Shown: positions 1 through 10,998 of the stretch, in pieces | How positions within the stretch are numbered: position 1 is the stretch's first letter | Layout of the letters: the number at the start of each line of letters is the position of its first letter | Assembly: GCF_014656195.1 (NCBI RefSeq) | Contig: NZ_BNBY01000028.1 | Span: forward strand, 1-64,000 | Length of the DNA: 64,000 nt | DNA from: Kitasatospora xanthocidica | GTDB lineage: Bacteria; Actinomycetota; Actinomycetes; Streptomycetales; Streptomycetaceae | Reading direction: 5' to 3' | Made by a program: the position numbers and the translations under genes | Notes under the pieces: generated by a model | Database searches by the model: none | Told to the model about the DNA's origin: nothing | The model's input: only the letters and a program-made list of their open reading frames with translations

Positions 1-128
1 CTCCGGGCCCGGGCCCGGAGCGCGCCGAAACGTTTCTGCCGGGCCGGGCCCGGCCCCTCCCGCTCTCCTCTCCCAACCCCCAACCCCTTCCCTACCCCAC
101 TCCACGGTTGGGAGGAGGAGAGCGGGGA
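1..128. other. Intergenic tail below comEC with a 20-bp palindrome
   Basis: No gene is visible before the comEC stop. Bases 1-20 form a perfect 20-bp palindrome (CTCCGGGCCC and its complement), and a second GGGCC-rich stretch follows at 40-56. These could form the terminator of the comEC operon or belong to a gene beyond the window edge. Bases 76-100 are an unusual C/A-rich stretch with few hairpins. Confidence 0.45.
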
Positions 129-2765
129 TCACCTGGGCGGGGCCCGCGGTGTGCCCGGGGCCTGCCCGGGGCGGGTGGGGGACGCGGAGTCGGCAGCGCC
201 GCGGGGGCGCGACTTGTGGGCCGTGTGGGCCGGCTGCGGGTGGACGGACACCCCGAGCGTGGCCGGGGAGTCACCCGTCACCGCGATGTCGCCCACCCGG
301 TCGGTCCGCAGGACCGTCGCGCCGAGCGCGCGCAGCCGGTCCACCGTCTTCGGGGACGGGTGACCGTACGCATTGCCCTCCCCACAGGAGATGAGGGCCA
401 GTCGGGGCCGTAGCGCGCCGGTCAGGTCCCAGTCCTGATGGGCCGAGCCGTGGTGCGCGACCTTCAGCACGTCAACCTTCCCCAGGTGACCCAACAGGGC
501 CGACTGAGCCTGCGGTTCCAGATCTCCGAGCAGTGCCATGCGTAGTCCTCCTGTCAGTGACACCGTCAATGCGACACTCGCGTTGTTCGCGCCGGGCGCC
601 TCCACGCCCGCCCCGGGAACGGGCCACACCACCTCCCAGGCCAACTCCGGTCCGATCGAGCGCCGTTCACCGCGCCCCGCCCGCAGCAGCGGGACGCCGG
701 CCCCGGCCGCCCAGCCCGCCACCCGGGCCGCCTCGCCCGGCGGCTCGTCCAGCGTCGTGCCCTCGACCGCACCGACCTTGCGCCCCCGCAACACCCCTGG
801 CACACCCTCGACATGGTCGGCGTGGAAGTGCGTCAGCAGCAGGAGCGGCACCGTCGTGATCCCGAGGTCACGCAGACATCTGTCGGCCGCGTTCGGATCC
901 GGCCCGGCGTCGATCACCACCGCGCTGCCCGGCACACCCGCCGTAAGGGCCAACATGTCCCCCTGGCCGACGTCGCACATCGCCAGGCGCCACCCCGGCG
1001 GGGGCCAACCGGTGGCGATCCGGGTGAGTTGCGGTGGGCGCAGCAGGACGGCCAGCAGTACCACCAGCAGCGCCCCCGTCACCAGCACCCGTGCCCCTCG
1101 GTGCCGGTCGCGGGCCGGCGCCCGGATGTCGGGCTCCGCTCTCCTGGGCAGCAGGAGGGGCACGGACCAGCAGAGCGCCAGGACGGCCGATGCGACCGTG
1201 ACCGTCCCGAACCAGCCTCCCGGCCAGGAGAGTTGGCCGCCCGGAAGCTCGGCACCGCGCCGGGCGACCAGCGCGAGCCAGCCGGCCGCCACCCCGGCCG
1301 GGACGGCGAGCAGATGTGCGAGGGCCGGGAGGACCGGCTGCAGGACGAGCACCCCGAAGCCGAGCAGTGTCGCCGGGGCCACGGCCAGCTCGGCCAGCAG
1401 GTTGCAGGGGATGCCGACCAGGCTGACGTGCCCGGACAGCACCACCGTCACCGGCGCGCACAGCGCCTGCGCGGCCGCCGTCGCCGCCAGGGCGCCCGCG
1501 AGGTGGTGCGGCCAGCGCCGGGCCCGCAGGGCCTCGGCCCAGTGCGGGCCGAGCACGAGCAGCCCGGCCGTGGCGAGCACCGAGAGCAGGAAACCGAACG
1601 AGTGGGAGAGGAACGGGTCCAGCAGGACCAGTACCAGGACGGCTCCGGCGAGCGCGGGCACCGCCTGGCGGGGACGGCCGGTGGCCAGGGCCAGCATGCC
1701 GATCAGCCCCGTCCCGGCCGCCCGCAGCACACTGGGCTCGGGGCGGCAGACCGTCACGAAGGCCAGGGTCAGCCCGGTGCCGAGCAGCGCGCCGGTGCGC
1801 AGCGACAGCCCCAGCACCGCGGCCAGCCCGCGCCGTTCCGGGGTCCCGGCCCGGCCGGGCGCGCCCAGCAGCGCGCCGAGGACGATCGCCAGGTTGGCCC
1901 CGCTGACCGCCACCAGGTGAACCAGGTCGGTGGCCCGGAAGGCCTCCTCCAGGTCGTCGGGCACGCGCGAGGTGTCCCCCACGACCAGGCCGGGGAGCAG
2001 CCCGCGCGCGTCCGGTGGAAGCCCGTCGGTGGCCGCGCGCAGGCCCTCACGCAGCCGTCCGGCGATGCGCTGCGGCAGGCTCGGCGGGGCCAGCTGCCGG
2101 GGCGGACCATGGGCGAGCAGCAGCGCCGCGGACTCGGTGTCGTGGCCCTCCCCCGCCGGCTGCACCTCGGCCTCCACGGCCAGCCGCTCGGACGGGAGCA
2201 GCCGTTGCCAGGACTCGGCGTCCGCACCTCGGACCATGACGGTCACCGGTGTGCGCGTCCGGGTGGTGGGGCCGGACGGGAGCAGGGCGACACGGTCGGC
2301 CACGGCGCCCACGGTGAGGAGTGTCCGCCCATCGGTGGTGCCGCCGCGGGAGGTGTGGATCTCGGGGTCTCCGGCGACGGTCAGTTCCACGTCCACCGCC
2401 GGGGCGGGCGTGGCCGCCGGTGAGCGCGGCGTGCTGTGCTCGGCCGCGTCGGCGAGCTCCGGCAGCGGGCCTCGGTGCAGGTCGGCGGTGTGCAGCGGGG
2501 TCGCGATGGCGGCCGCCGCCGCGGTGAGCAGGACGGCTGCCAGAGTCACCGCGGCTCCGCGCAGGCGCAGGACGCCCGGCCGGGCGAGCAGCCGGCCGGC
2601 TACGAGGACGGCGACGCCCGCCGCCGCGAGGACCGGGACCTCGTGCCCCGCCTCCAGACGCAGGAGCGCCGCTGTGACGGCCCAGGCCGAGACGGCGGGC
2701 AGCAGGAGCCGGAAGTCGGCGCCCGAGGAGCGGGCGTGCGGGACCGGGGTGGTGGGAGCGGACAC
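129..2765 (-). CDS. comEC: ComEC/Rec2 family DNA-translocation channel protein
   Basis: A large polytopic membrane protein (878 aa) with the two hallmark parts of ComEC/Rec2. The central hydrophobic competence domain lies at about residues 245-520 and contains VSGANLAI near residue 288. A C-terminal metallo-beta-lactamase fold follows, with THFHADH near residue 650. In naturally competent bacteria ComEC conducts single-stranded DNA across the membrane; its job in streptomycetes is not established. The HxHxDH metal motif is intact, so the nuclease-like domain may be active. The start is a GTG preceded by GGGAGG. The gene follows comEA by 53 nt on the same strand, as in classical comE operons. 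No late-competence or pseudopilin gene is seen nearby. Confidence 0.93.
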   Translation of the reverse strand: MSAPTTPVPHARSSGADFRLLLPAVSAWAVTAALLRLEAGHEVPVLAAAGVAVLVAGRLLARPGVLRLRGAAVTLAAVLLTAAAAAIATPLHTADLHRGPLPELADAAEHSTPRSPAATPAPAVDVELTVAGDPEIHTSRGGTTDGRTLLTVGAVADRVALLPSGPTTRTRTPVTVMVRGADAESWQRLLPSERLAVEAEVQPAGEGHDTESAALLLAHGPPRQLAPPSLPQRIAGRLREGLRAATDGLPPDARGLLPGLVVGDTSRVPDDLEEAFRATDLVHLVAVSGANLAIVLGALLGAPGRAGTPERRGLAAVLGLSLRTGALLGTGLTLAFVTVCRPEPSVLRAAGTGLIGMLALATGRPRQAVPALAGAVLVLVLLDPFLSHSFGFLLSVLATAGLLVLGPHWAEALRARRWPHHLAGALAATAAAQALCAPVTVVLSGHVSLVGIPCNLLAELAVAPATLLGFGVLVLQPVLPALAHLLAVPAGVAAGWLALVARRGAELPGGQLSWPGGWFGTVTVASAVLALCWSVPLLLPRRAEPDIRAPARDRHRGARVLVTGALLVVLLAVLLRPPQLTRIATGWPPPGWRLAMCDVGQGDMLALTAGVPGSAVVIDAGPDPNAADRCLRDLGITTVPLLLLTHFHADHVEGVPGVLRGRKVGAVEGTTLDEPPGEAARVAGWAAGAGVPLLRAGRGERRSIGPELAWEVVWPVPGAGVEAPGANNASVALTVSLTGGLRMALLGDLEPQAQSALLGHLGKVDVLKVAHHGSAHQDWDLTGALRPRLALISCGEGNAYGHPSPKTVDRLRALGATVLRTDRVGDIAVTGDSPATLGVSVHPQPAHTAHKSRPRGAADSASPTRPGQAPGTPRAPPR

Positions 2766-2818
2766 GTCGGTACCTCCCTTCGGAGCGAGGGGAACGGGCG
2801 GAACGGGACGGGGAAGCG

Positions 2819-3859
2819 TCAGAGGGTGAGCAGCGGACGGAGTTCCGCGTACGTGCGGGCGCCGATGCCGCTGACCTGCCGGAGCTGGTCGAGGGAGCGG
2901 AAGGAGCCGTGGGAGGTTCGGTAGGCGAGGATGCGCTGGGCGAGGGTCGGGCCGACGCCGGGGAGGGTGTCGAGCTGTTCGAGGGTGGCTCGGTTGAGGC
3001 TGACGGGTGGTCGGGGCGCGGCGGGCGGCGGAGGTCCGTTTCCGGTCCCGGTGGCCGGGGCGGCGGGGGCCGCGGCCTGCTCGCCGACCATCAGCTGCTC
3101 ACCGTCCGTCAGGACGCGGGCCAGGTTGAGGTTCCTGGTGTCCGTCTCCGGCAGTACCCCGCCCGCGGCCCGCAGGGCGTCGGCCACCCGAGAGCCGCCG
3201 GGCAGGGTGTGCAGGCCGGGAAGGTGGACCCGCCCGCCGATGTCGACCACGACGGCCGCACCGGCGCCGGGCCCGACGCCGCTCCCTGTCCCGTCCCCGA
3301 TACCGGGCACGACGGTGCCGACCTCGGACGGACCGGTCCCAGGCACCGTGTCGCCCGGGGCCTGCGCGGGTGCCCCCGCCAGCGCCGAGGCGGCCGCCAG
3401 CGCGGGTACGGCGACGGTCTCCGGTCTGGCCAGCCAGAAGTGCTGCACCGCGTAGCCCACGGCGAACAGCAGCAGGATGACCAGTCCGGCCACCGCACGC
3501 CGGTCGAGCGCCATCGCCGGGGCGAACGGAGCGAACGGACCGCCCTTCGGACGCACTCCGGTGTCCGGTGGATCCGCCCCGACGCCCGGATCCGCCGCAT
3601 CCGCGCCCGGCAGCGGCGGTGCCGGGCCAGCCGGCGGCCCCGTCGCCGGCCGCTCCCCCGCCGTGAACGCTGCCGTACCCGCGGCCGCCCCCGGGGCTTG
3701 TGCCGGTGCCAGTGCCGGTGCCGGTGTCGGTGTCGGTGTCGAGGAACCGCCAGGGACTCCCACCGGCTCGTCGCCCGTCGGGAGCAGCGCGGCCATCCGC
3801 AGCCGCACCGTCTCGTTGATCGCTTGGCGCTTCGCCGCGCCCAGGCCCATCGTCGTCAT
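2819..3859 (-). CDS. comEA: ComEA-type DNA-binding protein (SLBB plus helix-hairpin-helix)
   Basis: A 346-aa membrane-anchored protein. Residues 1-110 are disordered and rich in Pro, Ala and Thr, including a Thr-Pro repeat near residue 45. A single transmembrane helix lies near residue 130. An SLBB-like domain follows at about 205-260, and the C-terminal 60 residues form a tandem helix-hairpin-helix containing TLPGVGPTLAQRIL. The HhH is the DNA-binding element of ComEA. The long cytoplasmic N-terminus is typical of actinobacterial members. ATG codons at 3859 and 3850 are both possible starts, because the nearest GGAGGA lies rather far upstream. It heads a two-gene operon with comEC, and DnaA-box-like sequences sit 50-125 nt upstream. 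Confidence 0.9.
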   Translation of the reverse strand: MTTMGLGAAKRQAINETVRLRMAALLPTGDEPVGVPGGSSTPTPTPAPALAPAQAPGAAAGTAAFTAGERPATGPPAGPAPPLPGADAADPGVGADPPDTGVRPKGGPFAPFAPAMALDRRAVAGLVILLLFAVGYAVQHFWLARPETVAVPALAAASALAGAPAQAPGDTVPGTGPSEVGTVVPGIGDGTGSGVGPGAGAAVVVDIGGRVHLPGLHTLPGGSRVADALRAAGGVLPETDTRNLNLARVLTDGEQLMVGEQAAAPAAPATGTGNGPPPPAAPRPPVSLNRATLEQLDTLPGVGPTLAQRILAYRTSHGSFRSLDQLRQVSGIGARTYAELRPLLTL

Positions 3860-3895
3860 GCCGAGGACGGTAGGAGTCCTCCGGCGAACGCGTGG

Positions 3896-3901
3896 AAATT
3901 A
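3896..3901 (-). promoter_or_regulatory. Candidate -10 element for comEA
   Basis: The minus strand reads TAATTT, a good match to the TANNNT -10 pattern, 37 nt upstream of the comEA ATG in an otherwise GC-rich stretch. No clear -35 element is visible. The expected -35 position overlaps the first DnaA box. This is inference from sequence only. Confidence 0.35.
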
Positions 3902-3910
3902 CCGAAAGCC

Positions 3911-3984
3911 TGTGGATAACCCGGGGGTTGTGGACAACAAAGGTCACTCACACGAGTGGGCGTAGATCCCGGATGTTGACCACA
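3911..3984. promoter_or_regulatory. Cluster of DnaA-box-like 9-mers upstream of comEA
   Basis: On the minus strand TTATCCACA (3911-3919) is the exact classical DnaA box, and TTGTCCACA (3929-3937) is the box type preferred in Streptomyces oriC. On the plus strand TTGACCACA (3976-3984) differs from the latter at one base. The first two are 18 bp apart in the same orientation. They lie in the presumed comEA promoter, so DnaA could act here as a regulator or be titrated. The 9-mers are seen directly; binding is inferred. Confidence 0.5.
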
Positions 3985-4048
3985 CAACCTACGAGACACC
4001 CCTTCGACCCCCGCCCAACCCCCAACCCCCGGCCCCGCTCCGGCCCCC

Positions 4049-4894
4049 TCAGCGCGGCGCGACCACCACCGCGAGCAGCCCCGGCCCGACGTGCGCGCCG
4101 ATCACCGCCCCCACCTCGCCGACGTACAGCTCCCGCAGCCCCGGCACCCGTGCCCGCAACCGCTCCGCGAGCGGCTCGGCCCGGTCCTCGGCCGCCAGGT
4201 GGTGCACGGTGATGTCGACCTCCCGCTCCCCCGACCGCTCGACCGCGATCTCCTCCAGCCGCGCGATCGCCCGCGACGCCGTCCGCACCTTCTCCAGCGG
4301 CTCGATCCGTCCACCGTCCAGGTGCAGCAGCGGCTTGACCGCCAGCGCGGACCCGAGCAGCGCCCGCGCCGCCCCGATCCGCCCACCCCGGCGCAGGTGT
4401 TCCAGGGTGTCGACGTAGAAGAACCCGCTGGTCGTCGCCGCCCGCCGGGTCGCCGCCTCAGCCGCCTCCGCGAGTCCCTGCCCGGCCGCGATCGACTCGG
4501 CGGCCGCCAGCACCGCGTACCCGAGCGCCATCCCGACCAGTCGGCTGTCCACCACCCGCACCGGTACGGGCGCCTCGGCGGCCGCCAGCCGGGCGGCCTC
4601 GACGGTGCCGGAGAGCTCGCCGGAGATGTGCACCGAGACGATCCCCTTCGCCCCGGCTTCGGCGGCCGCCCGGTAGGTGGCCGCGAAGGTCTCCGGGTTC
4701 GGCCGGGAGGTGGTCACCCGCTGCTTGCCGCGCAGCGCCTCGGCGACGTCCTTCGGGGAGATCTCGACGCCCTCGCTCAGGACCGAGTCACCGACCGCGA
4801 CGCTCAGCGGGACGACCGTGATCCCGTACCGGTCGAGGGCCTCCTGCGGCAGATAGGCCGTGGAATCGGTGACGAGCGCGAGGTCGGAGGGCAT
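4049..4894 (-). CDS. DegV family fatty-acid-binding protein
   Basis: The 281-aa product has the DegV layout: an N-terminal TDSTAYLP segment, TSRPNPETF near residue 65, and SGELSGT near residue 95. These line the fatty-acid pocket in DegV/FakB proteins. In Firmicutes FakB presents fatty acids to the kinase FakA; no FakA partner is nearby, so the exact role here is open. The start is the ATG at 4894, giving the normal family length; a longer upstream reading frame is low-complexity Arg/Gly and was rejected. It is transcribed toward comEA but separated by about 190 nt holding the DnaA boxes. Confidence 0.88.
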   Translation of the reverse strand: MPSDLALVTDSTAYLPQEALDRYGITVVPLSVAVGDSVLSEGVEISPKDVAEALRGKQRVTTSRPNPETFAATYRAAAEAGAKGIVSVHISGELSGTVEAARLAAAEAPVPVRVVDSRLVGMALGYAVLAAAESIAAGQGLAEAAEAATRRAATTSGFFYVDTLEHLRRGGRIGAARALLGSALAVKPLLHLDGGRIEPLEKVRTASRAIARLEEIAVERSGEREVDITVHHLAAEDRAEPLAERLRARVPGLRELYVGEVGAVIGAHVGPGLLAVVVAPR

Positions 4895-5052
4895 GAGGCG
4901 GAGGTTACTCCCCGTCCGTGCGCGAGGACAGCGCCCGCCGGCGGACGACCGCGCCTCGGCCCCGAGGCGCCCGCGAGGCGCCCGGGAGGTACCCGCGACG
5001 TCCCCGCGAGGCGCCGCCCTGTGTGCCCCCGCCCAGGGCCGGCCCCGGACGA
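4895..5052. repeat. GC-rich spacer with three GCGAGGCGCC-type repeats
   Basis: Between the DegV gene and the next gene, copies of CGAGGCGCC recur at roughly 4963, 4974 and 5006 with short GC-rich links. No open frame with a ribosome-binding site was seen. The spacer may hold the DegV promoter, but no convincing -10/-35 pair stands out. Confidence 0.3.
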
Positions 5053-5823
5053 TCAGCCCGCCGAGGACCCCGTCGACGGCTTCCGCAGCCGCTGCGCCAG
5101 CTTGGCCAGCGGATCGGCGAGCCCCAGCAGCTCCTCCGCGCTCGGCCGCCCCTTCCCGTCCGTCAGTCGGGCCCGGGCCGCACCCCCGCCGGCACCGGAG
5201 CGGGACCCGGAACCCGCGCCGGACCCCGAGGATCCAACGGAACCGCCGGCCCCCGCCGCCCCGGTCCCCGACCCGTCCCAGTGCCGCAGCGCCCCCGCCT
5301 CGCTCTCGCACTCCTGGCTGAGCCGGCTCAGCTCGTCGTCCGCGAACCGGTGCATCCGGTCCTGCGCGGCCCAGCGCATGGTCTCAGCGGCGTGCGTGAT
5401 CCGCTCCGCCCGCTCGCGCAGTTCGGGGAGCTTGGCGGCGATCCGCGCGGTGTCCGGCTCGCGTTCGAGCACCCGGAGCTCGCCGTCGAGTTCCGCCGCG
5501 TGGGCGTCGAGCCGGGTGAGCAGGGCGAGCGATTCGCCGAGCTGGCCGTCCTGCGCGAGGCCGCCCTCCAGCACCTGTCGGGTGCCGTCGAGGGAGGTCC
5601 GCAGGCCGAGCCGGACGGTGGCGATCTGCGCGGGCGGGCCGATCTTGGTGTACGTCTTCGCCTTGAGGGTGGCGGTCTCGACGGCGCGCCGGGCGTTGGC
5701 CTCGTACTTCTCGATCTTCGCGCCGACGGCCTTGGCGGCCTTGACCGTGCCGATCACCATCAGGGCGACCACCGTGATCCCGACAAGCAGGACCAGGCCG
5801 ATCATCACGCCGAACACGTCCAT
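5053..5823 (-). CDS. Membrane-anchored helical protein of unknown function
   Basis: A 256-aa protein. Residues 1-28 form one N-terminal transmembrane helix (starting MDVFGVMIGLVLL). A long charged, probably coiled-coil region follows to about residue 175, then a Gly/Ser-rich linker, then a short conserved C-terminus around LADPLAKLAQRLRK. No catalytic motif is recognised. The predicted topology is a short outside tip with a large cytoplasmic helical domain, as in some actinobacterial division or scaffold proteins, but that is only a structural analogy. The ATG at 5823 was chosen because it starts directly at the membrane helix; the frame upstream is a leuS shadow. Confidence 0.7.
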   Translation of the reverse strand: MDVFGVMIGLVLLVGITVVALMVIGTVKAAKAVGAKIEKYEANARRAVETATLKAKTYTKIGPPAQIATVRLGLRTSLDGTRQVLEGGLAQDGQLGESLALLTRLDAHAAELDGELRVLEREPDTARIAAKLPELRERAERITHAAETMRWAAQDRMHRFADDELSRLSQECESEAGALRHWDGSGTGAAGAGGSVGSSGSGAGSGSRSGAGGGAARARLTDGKGRPSAEELLGLADPLAKLAQRLRKPSTGSSAG

Positions 5824-6028
5824 CGCGCGCCACCTTCCGCCACCGTTTCGGGCCCCACCGAGCCCAACGCGGGCCGCATCGCCGAGGGTTCCACGGTAGC
5901 CCCCGTCCCCTCCCGAGGGGGCTCCGAACGGTCCGGAAGGCCGGAGATCAGGGACAGATCCGGGATCTCCCCGAGGGCCCGAGCCCGCCCCACCCCATCC
6001 CGCCCCACCTCCCCACGGAGCAGCGCAC

Positions 6029-6066
6029 CAAAAGCACCGGGCGGGCGCCCCGAAGGACGCCCGCCC
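6029..6066 (-). terminator. Terminator of leuS
   Basis: A perfect 9-bp stem (GGGCGGGCG at 6039-6047 with CGCCCGCCC at 6058-6066) lies about 40 nt past the leuS stop. It is followed on the minus strand, six nucleotides on, by a TTTT run. Confidence 0.75.
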
Positions 6067-6107
6067 GATCGATCGGCCTCGGATCCAGCCCGGAATCCGG
6101 TTCCGAA

Positions 6108-9014
<2,907 letters not shown>

Positions 9015-9100
9015 GGTCCTTCAAGCTCCATCGGTGTCGGTTGGCGAACCGCGCAGGCGGCCGGCGCGTGGGCCCGGCCCGGGACGGGATCGGGGGCGGA

Positions 9101-9127
9101 AAACAAAAAAGCCCCTCGCAGGAGGGG
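9101..9127 (-). terminator. Intrinsic terminator in the leuS leader (attenuator)
   Basis: On the minus strand CCCCTC, a CTGC loop, GAGGGG and C are followed by TTTTTTGTTT, a textbook rho-independent terminator of a kind uncommon in this GC-rich genome. It lies 47 nt past the leader-peptide stop and 87 nt before the leuS ATG, so it would stop transcription before leuS. This is the arrangement expected of an attenuator. Confidence 0.8.
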
Positions 9128-9173
9128 ACGCCACGCCGACTCCGGCACCGCCCGAGGGCTCAGCCGGTCCTGG

Positions 9174-9212
9174 TCAGCGCGGCCGGCTAAGGAGCAGGCG
9201 CACGGTTCGCAT
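9174..9212 (-). CDS. Leucine-rich leader peptide of leuS
   Basis: A 12-codon frame reads MRTVRLLLSRPR and stops. Three consecutive leucine codons, CTG CTC CTT, sit at codons 6-8; CTT is rare in genomes of this type. The stop is followed by an intrinsic terminator and then leuS. The architecture matches classical leader-peptide attenuators: ribosome stalling at the Leu codons when charged tRNA-Leu is low would favour readthrough. There is no Shine-Dalgarno sequence. A TACCCT (TANNNT) -10 lies six nucleotides before the ATG, so translation may be leaderless. Peptide and terminator are visible directly; regulation is inferred. Confidence 0.72.
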   Translation of the reverse strand: MRTVRLLLSRPR

Positions 9213-9218
9213 GGGCTC

Positions 9219-9224
9219 AGGGTA
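9219..9224 (-). promoter_or_regulatory. Candidate -10 for the leuS leader transcript
   Basis: TACCCT on the minus strand would place the transcription start on the A of the leader-peptide ATG (9212). A second candidate, TATACC at about 9252-9257, would give a leader of roughly 30 nt without a ribosome-binding site. No TTGAC-like -35 accompanies either. Confidence 0.4.
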
Positions 9225-9338
9225 CCGCAAGCGGCCCGGCCCGCCGCTGGGTATACCGCCGGGGCCGCGCACGAGCGGGGCCTCTCCCCCACGCCCCCTC
9301 CCCCACGCCCCGCACCCCGGCGCCACCACGCCCCCGCC

Positions 9339-10634
9339 TCAGCGCGCCGCCGTCCGCCCCGCCGCGTCGAAGTCCCGCAGCGCCTTCGCCAGCCGCTCCG
9401 ACTGCATCCCCGCGGCGAGCGAGCGCGCCAGCGCCGCGGTGCGGGCGGCCTCCCGCTGGTCGCCGAGCCGCCGGTGGGTCTCGGCGAGGCGCACCATCAG
9501 CAGCGCCTTGGAGCGTGCCCGCCCGGGTCCGAGCCCCGCGACCGCCTCGGCGAGCGGGGCCTTGGCGAGCCGGGCCCGGCCGAGTGCCAGCCGCCCCTCC
9601 CCGACCATGCCGGCGAGGGAGGCGCGGGCCTCCTCGGTGCCGGGCACGCCGTCCAGTTCGGCGAAGGCCCGGGCGGCGGCGGCCTCGGCCCGGTCCGGCT
9701 CGCCACGGCGGCCGTAGGCGCGGGCGAGCCGGCCGAGCTGGCGGGCCCGGCCGGTGGGGCCGAGGGCCGCGCCGTGGGCCTCCAGGGCGCCCTCCAGGGC
9801 GGAGACGGCGTCCAGGCCGCGCCCGCCGGGGCCCTGGGTGGCGAGCACCACCAGTGCGCCGAGCACGGCGACGCCGAGCCGGGGGTCGCCGCTGACGTGG
9901 GCGGCGCGCAGCGCGGCGACGAAGGCGCGTTGCGCGGCCGCGTCGTGGCCGAGGTCGTACGCGGCCCAGCCGGCCAGTCGGGCGAGCCTGCTGGCGGTGC
10001 CGTACAGCTCGCGTCCCAGCCGTTCGTCGTAGGCGCCGAGTTCCAGCAGCTTGGCGAGCATGGCGAGTTCAGCCCTGGTGGGGCCGAGGACGAGGCCGCC
10101 GCCGCAGGACCGTTCGAGTCGCTGTTTGCTGCGGTAGGACAGGCCGAGTTCGCCGACCAGCGCGGCTTCCACGCGCAGCGCGCCCTCGCCGCCGCCGACG
10201 GGCGGGGGCGGGGAGGTGAACCGGGCGGCGGCCTGGTCGAGGTCGGCGTTGCGGAAGAGGTCGGTGAGGCGGACCGGACCGGCGTCGGTGGCGGCCTCGC
10301 GCAGCGCGGTCTGGGCGGTGTCGGCGGTCCACGGGTCGGTGAGCAGCCGGGGCGAGAGGATCTTGGCGCCGCGGTGGCCGCCCATCCGGCCCCAGAGCTG
10401 CTCGTAGGTGACGGCGATGCCGAGGGTGCGGCTGAGCACTTCGCAGACCGCCTGGTCGTGCGGGCTGCGCGGCACCATGCCGCGGTCGCGCCACTTGTAG
10501 GGGGCGGTGGAGCTGATGGCGAGGCCCGGCGGCAGGGCGAGGCTCACCTCGCGGGCGAGCCGTTCCGGACTCCATCCGAGCTGGTGGAGTATCCGGGCCA
10601 GTTCCTCGTTCCGCCTTCGCTCCAGATCGGCCAT
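9339..10634 (-). CDS. HTH regulator with helical-repeat C-terminus
   Basis: A 431-aa cytoplasmic protein. The N-terminal 85 residues resemble a divergent XRE-like helix-turn-helix (ARILHQLGWSPERLAREV then PYKWRDRGMVP). The rest is an Ala/Leu/Arg-rich succession of helical pairs, with LARAYGRRGEPDRAEAAAA near residue 310, typical of TPR-like scaffolds. Streptomycetes carry many such HTH-TPR regulators, some affecting antibiotic production and sporulation, but I cannot assign this one. The ATG at 10634 follows a weak ribosome site. It sits alone between the leuS leader and a tRNA-Ala gene, so it is probably monocistronic. The DNA target is unknown. Confidence 0.7.
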   Translation of the reverse strand: MADLERRRNEELARILHQLGWSPERLAREVSLALPPGLAISSTAPYKWRDRGMVPRSPHDQAVCEVLSRTLGIAVTYEQLWGRMGGHRGAKILSPRLLTDPWTADTAQTALREAATDAGPVRLTDLFRNADLDQAAARFTSPPPPVGGGEGALRVEAALVGELGLSYRSKQRLERSCGGGLVLGPTRAELAMLAKLLELGAYDERLGRELYGTASRLARLAGWAAYDLGHDAAAQRAFVAALRAAHVSGDPRLGVAVLGALVVLATQGPGGRGLDAVSALEGALEAHGAALGPTGRARQLGRLARAYGRRGEPDRAEAAAARAFAELDGVPGTEEARASLAGMVGEGRLALGRARLAKAPLAEAVAGLGPGRARSKALLMVRLAETHRRLGDQREAARTAALARSLAAGMQSERLAKALRDFDAAGRTAAR

Positions 10635-10691
10635 GGCACGACGGTAGCGGGATTCCCGGCCGTCCCGCGGGTGGCACGGTCGAAACGGCGA

Positions 10692-10722
10692 AGAGCCGCC
10701 TCCCGTTTCGGGAGGCGGCTCT
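10692..10722 (-). terminator. Terminator of tRNA-Ala copy 1
   Basis: A stem of 14 bp (AGAGCCGCCTCCCG paired with CGGGAGGCGGCTCT, loop TTT) lies ten nucleotides past the tRNA 3' end on the minus strand. No long T-run follows, as is common for tRNA terminators in GC-rich actinobacteria. Confidence 0.75.
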
Positions 10723-10731
10723 CGACTGCTG

Positions 10732-10804
<73 letters not shown>

Positions 10805-10998
10805 TTGACCTGCTTCGTCGCCTTGGTCTTTCGGCCGTTTCCGTCCGGTTTCCCTTGGCGACATCGACTACTTTACACGGTCCGGGGCGTGCTCCAGAAA
10901 TCCGTTTCCCGGAGCCCGCCCCACCCCCTCCCCGAAGTCCCCCGGCGCCCAGCGCCCAAGCCCCCGCCCCGGCCCCCGAGCCCCCAGGCACGCCCCTC

